Below, in pieces: positions 10,514 to 17,850 of a DNA stretch of 64,000 nucleotides. The notes beneath the pieces are model-generated. The model ran no database searches. It was not told the origin of the DNA and worked only from the letters and a program-made list of their open reading frames with translations. The stretch is from Pseudomonas laurylsulfatiphila (GTDB lineage: Bacteria > Pseudomonadota > Gammaproteobacteria > Pseudomonadales > Pseudomonadaceae): NCBI RefSeq assembly GCF_002934665.1, contig NZ_NIRS01000007.1, forward strand, positions 1 through 64,000. Direction: 5' to 3'. How positions within the stretch are numbered: the first letter of the stretch is position 1; each line of letters starts with the position of its first letter. Position numbers and translations under genes: made by a program.

Positions 10514-10663
10514 GTTGGACCGGTTTTTATGTGCGTTCTTATCAGAAGTTTGCACATCTATACTCCAAAAACAGTCCGAGAACCAATTCGCGACACACAG
10601 CTCATCTCAAGGCGACTTTCTCGCCTTGGCTCCCAAGATAACAACAAAGATCCGGAGACCCAC

Positions 10664-12190
10664 ATGAACGTATCGCTCACGCCTAACGAAACCACCGTGC
10701 AAAAGGTCAAACTGTTGATCGACGGCGAGTGGGTCGAATCCAAGTCCACCGAATGGCACGACATCATCAACCCGGCGACCCAGCAGGTGCTGGCCAAAGT
10801 GCCGTTTGCCACCGCCGAAGAAGTCGACGCCGCCATCAGCGCCGCTCATCGCGCGTTCCAGACCTGGAAGCTGACACCCATCGGCGCGCGGATGCGCATC
10901 ATGCTCAAGCTCCAGGCGCTGATTCGCGAGCACTCCAAGCGCATCGCCGCGGTCCTGAGCGCCGAGCAGGGCAAGACCATTGCCGACGCCGAAGGCGATA
11001 TTTTCCGTGGCCTGGAAGTGGTCGAGCACGCCTGCTCCATCGGCAGCCTGCAAATGGGCGAATTCGCTGAAAACGTCGCCGGTGGCGTCGACACCTACAC
11101 CCTGCGCCAGCCGATCGGCGTGTGCGCGGGCATTACCCCGTTCAACTTCCCGGCGATGATTCCGCTGTGGATGTTCCCGATGGCCATCGCCTGCGGTAAC
11201 ACCTTCGTGCTCAAGCCGTCCGAGCAGGACCCGATGTCGACCATGCTCCTGGTGGAGCTGGCGATCGAGGCGGGCATTCCGGCTGGCGTGCTCAACGTCG
11301 TGCATGGCGGCAAGGATGTGGTGGACGGGCTCTGCACCCACAAGGACATCAAGGCGGTTTCCTTCGTCGGTTCAACCGCCGTCGGTACTCATGTCTATGA
11401 CCTGGCCGGTAAACACGGCAAGCGCGTGCAATCGATGATGGGCGCCAAGAACCACGCCGTGGTGCTGCCGGACGCCAATCGCGAACAAGCACTGAATGCG
11501 CTGGTCGGTGCCGGCTTCGGTGCTGCCGGTCAACGCTGCATGGCCACTTCGGTGGTGGTGCTGGTGGGCGCCGCCAAGCAATGGCTGCCGGACCTCAAGG
11601 CGCTGGCGCAAAAACTCAAGGTCAATGCCGGCAGCGAGCCGGGCACCGATGTCGGTCCGGTGATCTCGAAGAAAGCCAAGGCGCGGATTCTCGACCTGAT
11701 CGAAAGCGGCATCAAGGAAGGCGCCAAACTGGAGCTGGACGGCCGCGAGATCTCGGTTCCGGGTTACGAGAAGGGCAACTTTGTCGGCCCGACCCTGTTC
11801 TCCGGCGTGACCACCGACATGCAGATCTACACCCAGGAAATCTTCGGCCCGGTGCTGGTGGTGCTGGAAGTCGCCACCCTCGACGAGGCCATCGCCCTGG
11901 TCAACGCCAACCCGTTCGGCAACGGCACGGGCCTGTTCACCCAGAGCGGTGCGGCGGCACGTAAATTCCAGAGCGAAATCGATGTCGGCCAGGTCGGCAT
12001 CAACATCCCGATCCCGGTGCCGGTCCCGTTCTTCAGCTTCACCGGTTCGCGCGGCTCCAAGCTCGGCGACCTCGGTCCGTACGGCAAGCAGGTTGTGCAG
12101 TTCTACACTCAGACCAAGACCGTCACCAGTCGCTGGTTCGATGACAACAGCGTCAACGACGGTGTGAACACCACGATCAACTTGCGATAA
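10664..12190 (+). CDS. mmsA: Methylmalonate-semialdehyde dehydrogenase (CoA-acylating)
   Basis: It oxidises methylmalonate semialdehyde to propionyl-CoA with NAD+ and CoA in the distal valine pathway. The 508-residue ALDH-superfamily protein has the substrate-binding GVCAGITPFNFPAMIP block, the NAD-binding FVGSTAVG loop, and the catalytic Cys in GAAGQRCMAT. It lacks the usual general-base Glu motif, which is typical for CoA-acylating MmsA. Start ATG 10664 has GGAG 9 bases upstream. The frame is open far upstream, but that part is antisense to the LysR gene. mmsB follows after 10 bp. Confidence 0.95.
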   Translation: MNVSLTPNETTVQKVKLLIDGEWVESKSTEWHDIINPATQQVLAKVPFATAEEVDAAISAAHRAFQTWKLTPIGARMRIMLKLQALIREHSKRIAAVLSAEQGKTIADAEGDIFRGLEVVEHACSIGSLQMGEFAENVAGGVDTYTLRQPIGVCAGITPFNFPAMIPLWMFPMAIACGNTFVLKPSEQDPMSTMLLVELAIEAGIPAGVLNVVHGGKDVVDGLCTHKDIKAVSFVGSTAVGTHVYDLAGKHGKRVQSMMGAKNHAVVLPDANREQALNALVGAGFGAAGQRCMATSVVVLVGAAKQWLPDLKALAQKLKVNAGSEPGTDVGPVISKKAKARILDLIESGIKEGAKLELDGREISVPGYEKGNFVGPTLFSGVTTDMQIYTQEIFGPVLVVLEVATLDEAIALVNANPFGNGTGLFTQSGAAARKFQSEIDVGQVGINIPIPVPVPFFSFTGSRGSKLGDLGPYGKQVVQFYTQTKTVTSRWFDDNSVNDGVNTTINLR

Positions 12191-12200
12191 GGAGCCGGAC

Positions 12201-13088
12201 ATGAAAATCGCTTTTATCGGTCTGGGCAACATGGGCGCGCCGATGGCGCGTAACCTGATCAAGGCCGGCCATGCACTGCGCCTGGTGGACCTGAACAAGG
12301 CTGTGCTGGCGGAGCTGGAGCAGTTGGGCGGCAGTATCAGCCCTTCGGCCCGTGAAGCGGCAGAGGGTGCCGAACTGGTGATCACCATGCTGCCTGCCGC
12401 AGTGCATGTGCGCAGTGTGTGGCTGGGTGAAGACGGTGTGCTCGCCGGTATCGGTCAAGGCGTACCGGCCGTCGATTGCAGCACCATCGATCCGCAGACC
12501 GCGCGGGACGTGGCCGCCGCCGCTGCCAAACAGGGCGTGACCATGGCCGATGCGCCGGTCTCTGGCGGTACCGGTGGTGCAGCCGCCGGGACCCTGACCT
12601 TCATGGTCGGCGCCACGCCTGAACTGTTCGCCACCCTGCAACCGGTACTGGCGCAGATGGGCCGCAACATCGTCCATTGTGGTGAGGTCGGCACCGGGCA
12701 AATCGCTAAAATCTGCAACAACCTGCTGCTGGGGATTTCCATGGTCGGCGTCAGCGAAGCCATGGCCCTGGGTGATGCGCTGGGCATCGACACCAAGGTG
12801 TTGGCGGGCATCATCAACAGCTCCACTGGGCGTTGCTGGAGTTCGGAGATGTACAACCCGTGGCCGGGCATCGTCGAAACAGCACCGGCGTCGCGCGGCT
12901 ACACCGGCGGCTTCGGTGCCGAACTGATGCTCAAGGATCTGGGGCTGGCCACTGAAGCGGCGCGTCAGGCGCACCAGCCGGTGGTGCTTGGCGCGGTGGC
13001 CCAGCAGTTGTATCAGGCGATGAGTTTGCGTGGGGAAGGTGGCAACGACTTCTCGGCGATCATCAATAGCTATCGCAAACCGCAATAG
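12201..13088 (+). CDS. mmsB: 3-hydroxyisobutyrate dehydrogenase
   Basis: It oxidises 3-hydroxyisobutyrate to methylmalonate semialdehyde, feeding MmsA. The 295-residue beta-hydroxyacid dehydrogenase has the N-terminal NAD fold IAFIGLGNMGAPMARNL, the substrate signature DAPVSGGTGGAAAG (about residue 115), and the catalytic-lysine region GQIAKICNNL. Start ATG 12201 has AAGGAG 7 bases upstream. It forms an operon with mmsA, closed by a REP doublet and a hairpin terminator. Confidence 0.95.
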   Translation: MKIAFIGLGNMGAPMARNLIKAGHALRLVDLNKAVLAELEQLGGSISPSAREAAEGAELVITMLPAAVHVRSVWLGEDGVLAGIGQGVPAVDCSTIDPQTARDVAAAAAKQGVTMADAPVSGGTGGAAAGTLTFMVGATPELFATLQPVLAQMGRNIVHCGEVGTGQIAKICNNLLLGISMVGVSEAMALGDALGIDTKVLAGIINSSTGRCWSSEMYNPWPGIVETAPASRGYTGGFGAELMLKDLGLATEAARQAHQPVVLGAVAQQLYQAMSLRGEGGNDFSAIINSYRKPQ

Positions 13089-13091
13089 ACC

Positions 13092-13184
13092 CTGTGGGAG
13101 CGAGCCTGCTCGCGATTGCGGTGTATCAGTCACCATGGCTGTTGACTGTGCCGACGTCATCGCGAGCAGGCTCGCTCCCACAAG
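13092..13184. repeat. REP doublet (GAGCGAGC family) after mmsB
   Basis: Inverted cores TGGGAGCGAGCCTGCTCGCGA and TCGCGAGCAGGCTCGCTCCCA, about 45 bp apart, start 4 bp after the mmsB stop. A similar unit occurs at the equivalent place beside the second cupin copy. Confidence 0.85.
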
Positions 13185-13209
13185 GGCCGCATGTACTCAT
13201 GGATATTTA

Positions 13210-13245
13210 CCGGGAAATCACGTCGGGTGATCTCCCGGTTTTTTT
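13210..13245 (+). terminator. Hairpin terminator downstream of mmsAB
   Basis: The stem CCGGGAAATCAC/GTGATCTCCCGG is followed by seven T on the plus strand, so it ends rightward (mmsAB) transcription. A diverged copy of the same element lies at 15613-15648 beside the second cupin gene. Confidence 0.8.
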
Positions 13246-13252
13246 GCGCGGT

Positions 13253-13335
13253 AAAAAAAGATCGCAGCCTTCGGCAGCTCCTACAGGGGAATGTATACAC
13301 CCTGTAGGAGCTGCCGAAGGCTGCGATCTTTTTTG
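13253..13335. repeat. REP doublet of the GATCGCAGCC family
   Basis: AAAAAGATCGCAGCC...CTCCTACAG and its inverted copy are separated by about 15 bp. It lies between the mmsAB-type terminator and the first cupin gene, exactly where the duplicated copy (15649-15651) has no element. Confidence 0.85.
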
Positions 13336-13337
13336 TC

Positions 13338-13682
13338 TCAGGCAAACACGAAATATTTGCGCACGGTTTCCACCACTTCCCAGGTGCCTTTCATCCCCGG
13401 TTCAACGACGAAAATGTCCCCAGCGCGCAGGTGGATCGGCGCCATGCCTTCGGGGGTGATGATGCAGTAGCCTTCCTGGAAATGGCAGTACTCCCACTTC
13501 ACATATTCCACATACCACTTGCCCGGCGTGCAGATCCACGTGCCCATGATCTTGCTGCCGTCTTCACTGGTGTAGGCGTTGAGGTTGACGGTGTGCGGAT
13601 CGCCTTCGAGTTTTTCCCATTTGCAGGCGTCGAGTACGGGCAGCGGGTGGGTGTCGCGAAGAACGGTAATCGGTGCGGTCAT
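13338..13682 (-). CDS. Small cupin-domain protein, copy 1
   Basis: This 114-residue single-domain cupin resembles the Cupin_3 (DUF861, EutQ/ureidoglycine-aminohydrolase-like) fold: a conserved beta-barrel segment GTWICTPGKWYVEYVKWEYC, then EGYCIITPEG and LRAGDIFVVEPG. The catalytic role is unknown and a classical two-His cupin metal site is not obvious. ATG 13682 has GGAG 7 bases upstream. The protein differs from copy 2 (15652-15996) at one residue (Val/Ile in FV(V/I)EPG). The upstream part of the gene is DNA-identical to copy 2, whereas the 3' part has nine mismatches in 115 bp. Confidence 0.85.
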   Translation of the reverse strand: MTAPITVLRDTHPLPVLDACKWEKLEGDPHTVNLNAYTSEDGSKIMGTWICTPGKWYVEYVKWEYCHFQEGYCIITPEGMAPIHLRAGDIFVVEPGMKGTWEVVETVRKYFVFA

Positions 13683-13788
13683 GATGACTCCGGGCAGTGG
13701 GCTCAAGAACTGAAGTCGCACCCTATAGCGCCCGTCCATTGGTCAGTTGTCTGTAGTCGACACTGAGCTGTCCAGAAACGCACGGCTC

Positions 13789-14160
13789 TCAAAGGCTGGT
13801 CAGTGGGCAGTCGAGCCTGGATTGTTCGAGACTGTTTTCGAACTCGACCAATTGCGCGTGCTGTTGCGACAGCGCCGCTATCCGTTCGGCGATTTCCCGT
13901 TTTTTGCTGGCGATGACCTGATGGGCCCGTTCCCATGGCAACTGCGGGCCCTGATGTCCGGCGAAGGCTGACTGCAATTCCTTGAGCCTGAAACCCAGCT
14001 GCTGGGCACATTTGATGAACATCAGCAGATCGACACTGTGCTGGTCATAGATGCGGTACTTGCCCTGACGTCGGGCGGCAGGCAGCAGGCCAATCGACTC
14101 GTAGTGACGGATGCTTTTGACCGTGGTTCCGGAACGTTGCGCGGCTTGGCCGATGTACAT
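13789..14160 (-). CDS. MerR-family transcriptional regulator
   Basis: This is a 123-residue MerR regulator: N-terminal HTH MYIGQAAQRSGTTVKSIRHY, wing segment GLLPAARRQGKYRIY, then a helical dimerisation region. No CxC or other metal-binding Cys cluster is visible, so it is probably of the CueR-like short form without metal sensing, or responds to small molecules or redox. It lies 49 bp downstream of a flavodoxin-fold quinone reductase in the same direction, so it probably belongs to that operon. The start was set at the MYIGQAA methionine, where the family begins. Confidence 0.85.
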   Translation of the reverse strand: MYIGQAAQRSGTTVKSIRHYESIGLLPAARRQGKYRIYDQHSVDLLMFIKCAQQLGFRLKELQSAFAGHQGPQLPWERAHQVIASKKREIAERIAALSQQHAQLVEFENSLEQSRLDCPLTSL

Positions 14161-14209
14161 GGGAAGTTCCTTTTCTCCAAGGGTAACGCTCGGTGCATTA
14201 TCGACAGAC

Positions 14210-14788
14210 TCAACGGCTGGCGATAGCTTCGGCTTGCCGTAGCCAAGCCGCATGCCGGTCCGCGCTGGCGCCGAGAATTGGCCCGAACGTGAGGGTTCGG
14301 GTTGGCTTGATACCACAGAATTCCAGCGTGGTTTTGCGGACCTGATGCAAACCGGGCATGCGGTAGATCCATCGGTAATACCAGGGCGGTGTGTCCATGG
14401 TCACCAGCAGGTGGGCGGTTCGGCCGCGCAGGAGTTTGTCGGGGAAGGCTTTGCCCTGGCGATACTTGAAGGCAAAACCGGGCAAGAACACCCGGTCGAA
14501 AAAGCCCTTGAGCAAGGCCGGTACGCCACCCCACCAGATCGGATAAACCAGCGTCAGTTGTTCGGCCCACAGGATATCGGCCTGAGCGTTACCCAAGTCG
14601 GCTTCCAGTGGCTGGACCTGCTGATAGCCTTCACGCAGCACCGGGTCGAAATCCAGGGTACCCAGAAACAACTGACGCACCTCATGCCCGGCGCGCACTG
14701 CCGACTGTGTGTAACGCTCGGCGAGGGCGGCGCAGAAGCTGTTGCTTGAAGGATGCCCGAGGATCACCAGTATTCGTTTACCCATCAT
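14210..14788 (-). CDS. NAD(P)H:quinone oxidoreductase, flavodoxin fold (KefF/MdaB-like)
   Basis: This is a 192-residue Flavodoxin_2-family protein: FMN phosphate loop GHPSSNSFCAALAE near the N-terminus, and VYPIWWGGVPALLKGFFDRVF, the typical flavin and dimer segment. It probably performs two-electron reduction of quinones or other electrophiles at the expense of NAD(P)H in the cytosol. The MerR gene immediately downstream is its likely regulator. The first or second of two adjacent ATG codons could be the start. Confidence 0.85.
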   Translation of the reverse strand: MMGKRILVILGHPSSNSFCAALAERYTQSAVRAGHEVRQLFLGTLDFDPVLREGYQQVQPLEADLGNAQADILWAEQLTLVYPIWWGGVPALLKGFFDRVFLPGFAFKYRQGKAFPDKLLRGRTAHLLVTMDTPPWYYRWIYRMPGLHQVRKTTLEFCGIKPTRTLTFGPILGASADRHAAWLRQAEAIASR

Positions 14789-14830
14789 CGCTGTCCTTGA
14801 AGATAAAACCTCAAGGATAAAGTCTGCCCC

Positions 14831-15417
14831 TCAGGGGAGAGTCAAGGCGTGCAGCAGGGCCTTGGCATAGCCGGGTAATGCGGCAAAGTCCCGGGCACAG
14901 AGCAACAGTTTGCGTTGGCCCCAGGGTTCTTGCAGGGCGAGGCTTTTGAAAGACAGTCCACCGGACCCGCGTTCGACGGCGGCCAGCGGTACTATTGCCA
15001 GTCCCGCCCCGCGGGCGACCATGCGCATCACGCCATCGAAACCGTCGGCGCGGATGCGAACCTGCATGCGCAGGCCGGTGTGAAGTGCCTGTTCTTCCAA
15101 GTACACCGCAAACGCGCTGTTGGCATGCAGGCCGACATAGTCGTGATGCAGTTGGCGTACTCGGCGAGTTCCTGTTGCAGGCGTTCGGCCTGTTGCAGCA
15201 GCACCCGGGCGTGTCGGGCCAGGGCATTGCCGGCCGGCGTCGGGCTGACTTCGCGACGATTGCGCTGAAGAAACTCGACGCCCAGCGACGCCTCCATGGC
15301 GCGTATTCGCGCGCTGGCTGCCGCCAGGGACAGATGACTGCGTGCGGCGCCGGCGGTGATGTTGCCGGTGTCGAGGATGTTCAGGTACAGGCGCAGGTCG
15401 GTCAGGTCGAAGTGCAT
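14831..15417 (-). pseudogene. LysR-type regulator pseudogene (304-bp internal deletion)
   Basis: The first ~88 codons (MHFDLTDLRLYLNILDTGN..., ending at QQELAEYA) are almost identical to the intact LysR at 28527-29417. The next bases encode, in another frame, the paralogue's C-terminal part from HDYVGL to the end (…LLLCARDFAALPGYAKAL). About 101 codons plus one base are missing, so the effector domain is cut and out of frame: 587 bp remain against 891 bp. The upstream ~30 bp also match the paralogue. The translated product would be an HTH with a nonsense tail. It could still bind DNA, but I call it a pseudogene. Confidence 0.88.
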
Positions 15418-15455
15418 TACAGCAACCTCTGGATTTGTGTTGTCTGGATGGGCGC

Positions 15456-15589
15456 CTTCGCGGGCAAGCCCGCTCCCACAGGTGACGCGATTCACTGTGG
15501 GAGCGAGCTTGCTCGCGATGGGGACGGCACATTCAACATTGGCAGTGATTGATCCACCGCTATCGCGAGCAAGCTCGCTGCCACAGGGG
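15456..15589. repeat. REP triplet (GAGCGAGC family)
   Basis: Three REP cores in a row: GCGGGCAAGCCCGCTCCCAC, TGGGAGCGAGCTTGCTCGCGA and TCGCGAGCAAGCTCGCTGCCA. It lies between the LysR pseudogene and the second terminator/cupin copy. Confidence 0.8.
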
Positions 15590-15612
15590 TTGCATGTACT
15601 CAAAGATATTTA

Positions 15613-15648
15613 CCGGGAGATCACGTCGGGTGATCCCCCGGTTTTTTT
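15613..15648 (+). terminator. Second copy of the mmsAB-type hairpin
   Basis: The stem CCGGGAGATCAC/GTGATCCCCCGG and seven T are a diverged duplicate of the element at 13210-13245. No rightward gene ends here (the neighbouring genes run leftward), so it is probably a passenger of the duplicated segment rather than a working terminator. Confidence 0.6.
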
Positions 15649-15651
15649 GTA

Positions 15652-15996
15652 TCAGGCAAACACAAAATATTTGCGCACGGTTTCCACTACCTCCCAGGTG
15701 CCTTTCATCCCCGGTTCGATGACGAAAATATCGCCGGCGCGCAGGTGGATCGGCGCCATGCCTTCCGGGGTGATGATGCAGTAGCCTTCCTGGAAATGGC
15801 AGTACTCCCACTTCACATATTCCACATACCACTTGCCCGGCGTGCAGATCCACGTGCCCATGATCTTGCTGCCGTCTTCACTGGTGTAGGCGTTGAGGTT
15901 GACGGTGTGCGGATCGCCTTCGAGTTTTTCCCATTTGCAGGCGTCGAGTACGGGCAGCGGGTGGGTGTCGCGAAGAACGGTAATCGGTGCGGTCAT
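15652..15996 (-). CDS. Small cupin-domain protein, copy 2
   Basis: This 114-residue paralogue of the 13338-13682 gene is identical except Ile for Val in FVIEPG. From codon 1 to about residue 76, and on into the ribosome-binding site, the DNA is identical over 244 bp. Nine differences sit in the last 115 bp. The upstream sequence has diverged apart from a conserved block (TGAAGTCGCACCCTATAG, then TTGTCTGT) that is promoter-like on the minus strand. The LysR pseudogene lies downstream. The function is unknown; the fold is cupin. Confidence 0.85.
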   Translation of the reverse strand: MTAPITVLRDTHPLPVLDACKWEKLEGDPHTVNLNAYTSEDGSKIMGTWICTPGKWYVEYVKWEYCHFQEGYCIITPEGMAPIHLRAGDIFVIEPGMKGTWEVVETVRKYFVFA

Positions 15997-16260
15997 GATG
16001 ACTCCGGGCATGAGGGAGAGCTGAAGTCGCACCCTATAGGGCCTGACGGGCATCCGTTGTCTGTGCTCGACATTGATGTATCCAGAAACGCAGCGGCCAT
16101 TGCTTGGCCGCGTTACCCAAGGCGGTTGAAATTTACCCTCGATAATTGATCGATTTCCGGCGGTTTCTGCGAAAGACCCGAGTATTACCGAAAGTTTTCG
16201 CAAGAACATGCACAGGTATCACTCGTATCATTCACTTCGGAAAAGGCCGAGAGCTTTGCT

Positions 16261-16926
16261 ATGAAAAAAACAATGTCGTGGTGGGACATCAGCCCGCCCT
16301 TGAGTACCGCAACCCCGACCTGGCCGGGTGATACGCCGTTTCAGGAAGAGCGTGTCTGGAGCTTCGGGCCCGAGTGCCCTGTGAATGTCGGGCGCATCAC
16401 GCTGTCGCCGCACACCGGTGCCCATGTCGACGCGCCGCTGCACTACAGCGCGGAAGGCAAGGCCATTGGCGAAGTGTCGCTGGACGTCTACATCGGGCCT
16501 TGCCGGGTATTGCATTGCCTGGACAGCGGCCAACTGGTGCAGCCGGAGCAATTGCGGGGGCGTCTTGAACATCTCCCTGAGCGCGTCCTGCTGCGTACCT
16601 ATCGAAACGCACCGCTGACCACCTGGGACCCGGACTTCACCGCCGTCGCCAAAGAAACTGTCGATCTGCTGGCCAGCCTCGGCGTGCGGCTGATCGGCAT
16701 CGATACGCCGTCGCTGGACCCACAGCAATCCAAGACCATGGATTCGCACAACGCGGTGGCGCATCACGGAATGGCCATTCTTGAAGGCATCGTGCTCGAC
16801 GAAGTCCCCGAAGGCGATTATGAGCTGATCGCGTTGCCGCTACGTTTTGTCAATCTCGATGCCAGCCCGGTCCGGGCCATATTGCGTCCACTGAATTCAC
16901 CGCAACGTGAGGAGCCTGCTCAATGA
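16261..16926 (+). CDS. kynB: Kynurenine formamidase (arylformamidase)
   Basis: It hydrolyses N-formylkynurenine to kynurenine and formate, step two of tryptophan breakdown. The 221-residue cyclase-family (metal-dependent) protein has the Zn-binding signature H51-TGA-H55-V-D57-APL-H61 and the C-terminal DTPSLDPQQSK loop. ATG 16261 was chosen by family length; a second ATG lies four codons later. It overlaps kynA by four bases (ATGA), so kynB-kynA is a coupled operon. About 260 bp upstream contain no other gene and should hold the promoter. Confidence 0.93.
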   Translation: MKKTMSWWDISPPLSTATPTWPGDTPFQEERVWSFGPECPVNVGRITLSPHTGAHVDAPLHYSAEGKAIGEVSLDVYIGPCRVLHCLDSGQLVQPEQLRGRLEHLPERVLLRTYRNAPLTTWDPDFTAVAKETVDLLASLGVRLIGIDTPSLDPQQSKTMDSHNAVAHHGMAILEGIVLDEVPEGDYELIALPLRFVNLDASPVRAILRPLNSPQREEPAQ

Positions 16927-17777
16927 GCCAATGTCCCTATTCATCGGCCAATCCGACTGCGGAATGGCATAACGCCGAGTTGAATTTTTCCGACTCCATG
17001 AGTTACGGCGACTACCTGGACCTGGGGCGCATTCTCAGTGCGCAGCACCCGTTGTCACCCGACCACAACGAGATGCTGTTCATCATCCAGCACCAGACCT
17101 CCGAGCTGTGGATGAAGCTGATGTTGCACGAGCTCAAGGCAGCCCGCGAACACATGCGGTTGGGCGAGTTGCCGCCCGCATTCAAGATGCTGGCGCGAGT
17201 CTCGCGCATCTTTGATCAACTGGTGCATGCCTGGACGGTGCTGGCGACCATGACGCCCACCGAGTACCACTCGATCAGGCCTTTCCTGGGGCAGTCGTCG
17301 GGCTTTCAGTCGTTCCAGTACCGCGAGATAGAATTCATTTTGGGCAACAAAAGCGCGACCTTGTTGCGGCCCCACGCGCATCGTCCGCAGCTGTTGGAGG
17401 AACTCGAAAAAGCCATCGCCACGCCGTCGCTGTATGACGAAGCGATTCGCTTGATGGCCAGTGCCGGTCTGACGATTGATCCGCAGCGTTTCGAGCGTGA
17501 CCCGACCAGCCCGACGCAGCATGACGCCTCGGTTGAAGCCGCGTGGCGAGTCGTCTACAAGGACCCTTCGCGCTATTGGGACCTCTATCAGTTGGCCGAA
17601 AAACTCATCGATCTGGAAGACTCGTTCCGCCAGTGGCGCTTCCGCCATGTGACCACGGTCGAGCGGATCATCGGTTTTCAACCAGGCACCGGCGGCACTG
17701 AAGGCGTGGGCTATCTTCGTAAGATGCTCGACACCGTACTGTTTCCAGAGCTGTGGCGAGTACGTTCTACTCTCTGA
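16923..17777 (+). CDS. kynA: Tryptophan 2,3-dioxygenase
   Basis: This haem enzyme opens the indole ring of L-tryptophan to N-formylkynurenine. The 284 residues include FIIQHQTSELWMKLMLHEL (distal active-site His) and, near the C-terminus, FRHVTTVERIIGFQPGTGG, which carries the proximal haem His region and substrate-carboxylate loop. It is translationally coupled to kynB. A bidirectional terminator follows. Confidence 0.95.
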   Translation: MSQCPYSSANPTAEWHNAELNFSDSMSYGDYLDLGRILSAQHPLSPDHNEMLFIIQHQTSELWMKLMLHELKAAREHMRLGELPPAFKMLARVSRIFDQLVHAWTVLATMTPTEYHSIRPFLGQSSGFQSFQYREIEFILGNKSATLLRPHAHRPQLLEELEKAIATPSLYDEAIRLMASAGLTIDPQRFERDPTSPTQHDASVEAAWRVVYKDPSRYWDLYQLAEKLIDLEDSFRQWRFRHVTTVERIIGFQPGTGGTEGVGYLRKMLDTVLFPELWRVRSTL

Positions 17778-17800
17778 GACGCAGGGCCTGATCCAAAATA

Positions 17801-17837
17801 AAAAAGCCCCGGCATTCATTGAATGCCGGGGCTTTTT
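17801..17837. terminator. Bidirectional terminator between kynA and the permease gene
   Basis: AAAAAGCCCCGGCATTC and its perfect inverted copy enclose a 3-base loop. T tracts exist on both strands, so it can serve kynBA (rightward) and the converging permease gene (leftward). Confidence 0.9.
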
Positions 17838-17850
17838 ATTGCACGGGAGA

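Noticed and set aside
9923..10663. Upstream extension of mmsA frame
   Set aside because: The extension is antisense to the LysR gene; the family start and SD sit at 10664.
13092..15589. Repeated palindromes that could suggest a CRISPR array
   Set aside because: Spacing and number do not fit direct repeat/spacer structure; they are inverted REP pairs, and no cas genes are present.
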